Of a DNA stretch of 8,234 nt, positions 4,860 through 8,234 are shown in pieces (the stretch's first letter is position 1; every line of letters starts with the position of its first letter). The translations under genes and the position numbers were made by a program. A model generated the notes under the pieces. That model was not told the DNA's origin and searched no databases. It worked only from the letters and a program-made list of their open reading frames with translations. Source of the DNA: Methanomassiliicoccaceae archaeon UBA480 (lineage in GTDB: Archaea > Thermoplasmatota > Thermoplasmata > Methanomassiliicoccales > Methanomethylophilaceae); assembly GCA_002506425.1 (NCBI GenBank), contig DAXO01000049.1:1-8234 (forward strand), written 5' to 3'.

Positions 4860-6035
4860 ATGGAGCGGCAGAGGAGCATCATCGAGAGGCTTCGCGGACA
4901 GGAGGTTCTGGTCGCATCGTTCGTCCTCGCCGCCGTCTCGATGCTCTTCTTTCCGCCCTCCGCGGAATATGCGGACTACATCGACGTGCGTACGCTATGC
5001 ATCCTTGCATCTATGATGGCTGTCATCGGAGGACTGTCCAGCACAGGAGTGTTCGAAAGGCTTGCAGACAGGCTTCTGGAGGGCGGCGGGAGCGCCCGCC
5101 GCGTATGCGCTGTGCTCGTCCTGCTGCCGTTCTTCCTGTCCATGATCATAACGAACGATGTCTCCCTCCTGACATTCGTCCCGTTCGCTCTGATCGTGTT
5201 AGGACGGTCAGGACGCATGGATCTCGCCATCCCGGTCGTCGTCCTTCAGACCGCGGCGGCCAACCTCGGCAGCGTGCTCTTCCCATTCGGGAATCCGCAG
5301 AACATCTTCATCTGCTCCAGCTACGATGCTTCGCTGGCGGACTTCCTCGCCGTGACCGCGCCGCTGGTTGCCGTGGGAACGGTTGTTCTGATCCTCCTCA
5401 TGCTCCGTACGGGCGGAGGGAGCATATCATGCACATCGGAAGTCCCGCGCGGAAGGATCGATGCGAGATTCGCATGCGTCATGACCATCCTGTTCGCGCT
5501 GTGCATCGCCGCGGTCCTCAGGGTTGCTCCGTACATGCCAGTGATGATCGCCGTGATCGGCATAGTCGCATTGCTCCGCCCGAAAGTCCTCGCGAAGCTA
5601 GACTGGGGACTCATCCTGACCTTCGTGTTCCTCTTCGTGTTCACAGGGAACATCGCCCGTTCGGAATCCGTAGACGCCGTCCTGAACGGCCTGATGTCAT
5701 GGGACCCCGTGACATCATCGGCACTCATCAGCCAGGTCGTCAGCAACGTCCCCGCGGCTGTGATGCTGTCGGGATTCACCTCGGACTGGCAATCGCTGCT
5801 CGCAGGAGTGAACATAGGAGGCTTCGGAACCCCGATAGCCTCCATGGCCAGCGTCATCTCACTCAGGATATACACCGGATCGGAGGGATGCGACAAGAGG
5901 AGATACCTGGTCTACTTCACCGCGGTCAACGTGCTCATGCTCGTCGTCCTGCTCGCGGCATCCCGCCTGATCTTCCGAGATCGCTCCGGAGCGATCGTCT
6001 CCTCTTCTTCTTGGCATCGGGCTTGTAAGCCTTGA
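4860..6035 (+). CDS. ArsB/NhaD/SLC13-type anion or ion permease
   Basis: A 391-residue integral membrane protein with about ten hydrophobic segments, of the ion-transporter superfamily that includes ArsB, NhaD and citrate/dicarboxylate carriers. The two pseudo-repeated signature loops are visible: 'TNDVSLLTFVPF' (98-109) with 'FGNPQN' (143-148) in the first half, and 'SNVPAAVML' (295-303) with 'GGFGTPIASMAS' (320-331) in the second. The substrate (arsenite, sodium/proton, dicarboxylate or other anion) cannot be told. The ATG at 4860 has no clear Shine-Dalgarno, so the mRNA may be leaderless or short-leadered. The family would normally end near residue 373; the last 18 residues (from DRSGAIV) are coded by an 18-base palindrome and the tail of the facing nuclease gene, so this end may be an unusual extension or an error. 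It diverges from the wHTH gene. Confidence 0.85.
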   Translation: MERQRSIIERLRGQEVLVASFVLAAVSMLFFPPSAEYADYIDVRTLCILASMMAVIGGLSSTGVFERLADRLLEGGGSARRVCAVLVLLPFFLSMIITNDVSLLTFVPFALIVLGRSGRMDLAIPVVVLQTAAANLGSVLFPFGNPQNIFICSSYDASLADFLAVTAPLVAVGTVVLILLMLRTGGGSISCTSEVPRGRIDARFACVMTILFALCIAAVLRVAPYMPVMIAVIGIVALLRPKVLAKLDWGLILTFVFLFVFTGNIARSESVDAVLNGLMSWDPVTSSALISQVVSNVPAAVMLSGFTSDWQSLLAGVNIGGFGTPIASMASVISLRIYTGSEGCDKRRYLVYFTAVNVLMLVVLLAASRLIFRDRSGAIVSSSSWHRACKP

Positions 6036-6840
6036 GGTACTTCAGAACGGCCTGGTCGTCCTCGGAATCGGACCATTCGGGCGTGTATCCGCCCTTCATG
6101 TACTCGTCGTACCACTTCACGCAGTCGGCCATGTACTGCTGCATGTCGAGCCTGTCCTTCACGACCACGTAGGTGTTATCCGGCGTGGGGACCCACTGCT
6201 TGGGGCGGTCGTAGTCCTGCTCCTCCAGGAATCCGACCAGGAAGACGATGCGATCGAGATTGGACAACGCAGCGTATAGGGAGGCCTGGAGCATGTAGCT
6301 CATGGGAACGTTGGTGTATCCTCCGTCCTCGTCCAGCCACTTGCTCCTGTCGCTCGCCGTCTTGATCTCCAGGATGGCGCTGCGCTTCCCGTCGACGACG
6401 ATGTATCCGTCCACCATTCCGCCGAAGACCCTGTCGTTGTGGAAATGATCGTATCCGCAGAGCTCCTTCTCGACAGGCTCCTCTACGGCCACCCTGGAGC
6501 CTTCGGGAAGCGAAAGAGGGCCGCGCAGCATGCTGTCGCAGCTCTTGGCGAGATACGAGCGCAGAACGGGCTCGAGGATGTTTCCCGCATCGATGTACTT
6601 GTTGGCCTTGTCACCGGGATAGAGCCCGGCCATCTCGCATGCCACCTTGAAAGGCGATGCGAACTCGCTCATCCCGAGGATCGGCGCCACGCGGGTGCCC
6701 GTTATCTTCTTCAGCCTGTAGGTGTCGAACACGACGACGCGCTCATCCTCGTCGATGTCGACTATCGCAGCTCTCCCATCCATCTTCATGAACAGCAGAT
6801 GTCCATCTTCGGTGATATCGTTGACGGATGGAAACAGCAT
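5935..6840 (-). CDS. YqaJ/lambda-exonuclease-like PD-(D/E)XK nuclease
   Basis: A protein of up to 301 residues resembling YqaJ-type viral recombinase exonucleases, which resect double-stranded DNA for single-strand annealing. The N-terminal 'KITGTRVAPILGMSEFASPF' (45-64) is the family's entry motif. Glu90 in 'GNILEP', Asp144 in 'GGMVDGYIV', and Glu158/Lys160 in 'AILEIKTA' form the D...ExK active site. 'MLQASLY' (183-189) is the QxxxY motif shared with Cas4/AddB-type nucleases. The ATG at 6840 has GGGAGG about 14 bases upstream, rather far; ATGs at 6789 and 6783 would remove an N-terminus that mostly overlaps the methyltransferase gene. The tail after 'AKKKRRR' (277-283) crosses the palindrome at 5979-5996 and overlaps the permease gene by 101 bases. 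No single-strand annealing protein, integrase or phage structural gene is in the window, so a host repair role or a prophage remnant are both possible. Confidence 0.82.
   Translation of the reverse strand: MLFPSVNDITEDGHLLFMKMDGRAAIVDIDEDERVVVFDTYRLKKITGTRVAPILGMSEFASPFKVACEMAGLYPGDKANKYIDAGNILEPVLRSYLAKSCDSMLRGPLSLPEGSRVAVEEPVEKELCGYDHFHNDRVFGGMVDGYIVVDGKRSAILEIKTASDRSKWLDEDGGYTNVPMSYMLQASLYAALSNLDRIVFLVGFLEEQDYDRPKQWVPTPDNTYVVVKDRLDMQQYMADCVKWYDEYMKGGYTPEWSDSEDDQAVLKYLKAYKPDAKKKRRRSLRSDLGRSGGMPRAGRRA
5979..5996. repeat. Perfect 18-base palindrome in overlapping gene ends
   Basis: GATCGCTCCGGAGCGATC is its own reverse complement. It is followed on the plus strand by a pyrimidine-rich run with several Ts (5998-6011). 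It sits where the permease and the nuclease converge, inside both reading frames. As RNA it would make a 7-pair stem with a 4-base loop. It most likely works as a bidirectional terminator or 3'-end structure that coding has run across. A protein-binding site is an alternative. Confidence 0.6.
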
Positions 6841-7387
6841 GAACCCATTCTGTTCCTCCCGAACTCCGGTCGCGCCATACGTCGATCGGACTGAATCTTG
6901 CGGAGATGAGAAGCCTCTCCAGCCTCTCGCCCGTCATGTCGGTGTACATGCGTCCGTCGCGGAGGCCTTCGAAATCGCCGTATTTGAACGAGCAGTAGAA
7001 CGCTCCTCCTTCACGCAAAGCCCTATGCACCAGGCGGAGTATGCCGGGAAGCTCCTTCGAAGGGACATGGAGCAGAGACGCCGATGCCCAGACCCCGTCG
7101 AATTCATCGACGAACGGGATGTCGGCGAAATCCATAGGGAGCACCTCTATGCCCAATCTCTCCTTGGCCACCCGGCGCATCCCGGCGGAACCGTCCACAG
7201 GCACTGCATCGAACCCTTTCGCGATGAACGCCTCGGTGTCCCTGCAGGATCCGCTTCCGAGATCGAGGATGCGGGCCCCGGAGGAGAGGTGCTTTGTGAA
7301 CCTCTCCCTTGCCGGCGACATGTCGGACCCGAAGGTCCTGTCGAAATACCCCTCGGGGTCCGCATCGTAGAAATCGAGGGTTCCCAT
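6743..7387 (-). CDS. SAM-dependent methyltransferase (class I)
   Basis: A 214-residue class I methyltransferase. Motif I is LDLGSGSCRD (41-50) for SAM binding, Asp65 in 'VPVDGS' is the acidic ribose contact, 'MDFADIPF' (85-92) is the adenine-side motif, and 'FDGVWASASLLHVP' (96-109) is motif IV with its following helix. 'YCSFKYGDFEGLRDGRMYTDMTGERL' (131-156, read in two parts) is characteristic of a small methyltransferase subfamily of about 180-190 residues; its end is near 'EWVHAVSIR' (180-188). The remaining 26 residues are basic, look random, and overlap the nuclease start by up to 98 bases, so they may be an extension or the mark of a lost stop. The start ATG lies 4 bases after the CobB/CfbB-like stop, with AGGGAT upstream, so the two are co-transcribed. 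The substrate is unknown. Confidence 0.85.
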   Translation of the reverse strand: MGTLDFYDADPEGYFDRTFGSDMSPARERFTKHLSSGARILDLGSGSCRDTEAFIAKGFDAVPVDGSAGMRRVAKERLGIEVLPMDFADIPFVDEFDGVWASASLLHVPSKELPGILRLVHRALREGGAFYCSFKYGDFEGLRDGRMYTDMTGERLERLLISARFSPIDVWRDRSSGGTEWVHAVSIRQRYHRRWTSAVHEDGWESCDSRHRRG

Positions 7388-7391
7388 GGGT

Positions 7392-8234
7392 TCAATCCCT
7401 GCGGGACATGATGCGCTCGACGGCGTATCCTATCCAATCCTTCTCGGAAAGGGCATGCTGATGCATGTACGAGCCGATGCAGCTTCCTGCGACCAGCCCG
7501 TCCCTTCCGTCGGCAATCCCCTTGCCGCGAGCGAGATCGAATCCGTACGTCGGGGACCCGGACGGGAAGACGTCGGAGTAGTGGTACTCGTGCCCGCGAA
7601 CCCTTCCTGCGAAGGCTGGATTCCCGGCAGAGGCATCGGCGATCACATAGGTCGGACCGTGGCGGATGCCGGTCATCCTGGCCTCCGCGTCGAATATCCC
7701 CGCCATGCGATGTACGGCTCCGTCCTTGTCCTGTATGGACCTGCACATGGACATGAGACCTCCGCACTCGCCGATGACGGTCCTCCCCTCGTCAGCCATG
7801 CTTCTAATTCCTTCGGTGAAATCCTTGTTCGAGGATATCTCGGATGCATGCAGCTCGGGGTATCCGCCTCCGAGGTAGTACAGGTCGGCATCAGGAAGCG
7901 GATCGCCGTCCGTCGGGCGGAACGTCTCCACTCTGAAGCCGGATGCCTGGAGGCATTCTATGTTCTCCCTGTAGTAGAAGCAGAACGCATCATCCATGGG
8001 GACGGCGGCCTTCAGACCGCAATCGCGTTCGAAATAAGGAGATTCCGTCGGAAGCTCGACATCGGAGGACTCGGCTATGTCGAGAACGGCATCGAGATCC
8101 ACCGGTTCAACGAGCTCCTGCAGAGGCGTTATCTCGCGCTCCGCGAAGGTCTTCAGCGTCTTGAGTCCGAGATACCTCTGCTCGAGAGCCTTCCCGGGAC
8201 TCTTGGGGATCATTCCTACGACCCTTATTCCGGG
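7392..8234 (-). CDS. cfbB: CobB/CfbB-type a,c-diamide synthase, C-terminal part (partial at window edge)
   Basis: Glutamine-dependent amidotransferase that turns the a and c acetate side chains into amides, on Ni-sirohydrochlorin (CfbB, coenzyme F430 pathway) or cobyrinate (CobB/CbiA, vitamin B12 pathway). The frame is open to the right edge (PGIRVVG before the Met at 8213), so that Met is internal: 'GMIPKS' and 'LEQRYLGL' are the known end of the ATP-binding domain, whose start lies outside. The class I glutaminase (GATase_3) domain is complete: 'YYLGGGYPELHA', the nucleophile Cys in 'GECGGLMSMC', 'GHEYHYSDV', and the catalytic His in 'GSYMHQH'. It ends in TGA 4 bases before the methyltransferase gene. 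CfbB is preferred over CobB because the organism looks like a methanogen; the sequence alone does not separate them. Soluble, cytoplasmic. Confidence 0.88.
   Translation of the reverse strand, partial: PGIRVVGMIPKSPGKALEQRYLGLKTLKTFAEREITPLQELVEPVDLDAVLDIAESSDVELPTESPYFERDCGLKAAVPMDDAFCFYYRENIECLQASGFRVETFRPTDGDPLPDADLYYLGGGYPELHASEISSNKDFTEGIRSMADEGRTVIGECGGLMSMCRSIQDKDGAVHRMAGIFDAEARMTGIRHGPTYVIADASAGNPAFAGRVRGHEYHYSDVFPSGSPTYGFDLARGKGIADGRDGLVAGSCIGSYMHQHALSEKDWIGYAVERIMSRRD

Noticed and set aside
5321..5896. Minus-strand open frame opposite the permease
   Set aside because: Ser/Thr/Pro-rich with no domain, and antisense to conserved membrane segments.
4820..6028. Plus-strand open frame of about 402 codons, longer than the permease
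   Set aside because: It is made mostly of Arg, His, Pro and Gly, the mark of an out-of-frame reading in GC-rich DNA. The overlapping frame gives a coherent membrane protein with family motifs.
7147..7767. Minus-strand open frame spanning the end of the CobB/CfbB-like gene and the methyltransferase
   Set aside because: Arg-rich composition, no motifs, and it crosses two well-supported genes in another frame.
1..8234. CRISPR arrays or insertion sequences
   Set aside because: No regularly spaced repeats, transposase motifs or terminal inverted repeats were seen on reading both strands.

Overview
The window looks like a chromosomal segment of a moderately GC-rich archaeon, most likely a methanogen of the Methanomassiliicoccales/Thermoplasmata type. 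This is inferred from several signs. Archaeal-style TATA boxes sit upstream of the tRNA and the small regulator. GGTG/GGAGG ribosome binding sites occur. There is a CobB/CfbB-family enzyme (cofactor F430 or corrinoid synthesis). All eleven visible CDS ends use TGA, with no TAG or TAA. TAG avoidance fits pyrrolysine-using methanogens, but high GC also favours TGA. No 16S rRNA or methanogenesis gene is present to prove the lineage.

Left edge (1-773): a lower-GC stretch (about 47% by hand count of the first 360 bases, against roughly 58-70% in two lines counted in the middle of the window). It holds the tail of an unknown ORF that overlaps the TTG start of a GNAT-type acetyltransferase-like gene. 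A tRNA-Ala(CGC) on the minus strand follows, its 3' end facing the low-GC DNA. This is the classic geometry of an element or island integrated at a tRNA 3' end.

Centre left (about 860-4590): the most notable region. Four plus-strand genes overlap end to start: a PemK/MazF-like protein, a DUF2201-type metallopeptidase-like plus vWA protein, a MoxR-type AAA+ ATPase, and a small BspA-type leucine-rich-repeat protein with an ankyrin-like helical tail. The last two junctions are ATGA overlaps with strong ribosome binding sites, so the products are probably made together. MoxR/vWA pairs act as ATP-driven chaperone or assembly machines. Coupling to an RNase-toxin fold and a repeat (binding) protein suggests a regulated stress or conflict system, but this is inference.

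Centre right (4564-6035): a hairpin separates the cassette from a convergent 59-residue winged-helix protein. A short AT-rich promoter region lies between that gene and a divergent ArsB/NhaD/SLC13-type membrane permease.

Right (5935-8234): a minus-strand run, in transcription order: a CobB/CfbB-type amidotransferase cut by the window edge, a SAM-dependent methyltransferase 4 bases downstream, and a YqaJ/lambda-exonuclease-like PD-(D/E)XK nuclease whose start overlaps the methyltransferase end by up to 98 bases. The nuclease and permease converge with a 101-base coding overlap that contains a perfect 18-base palindrome.
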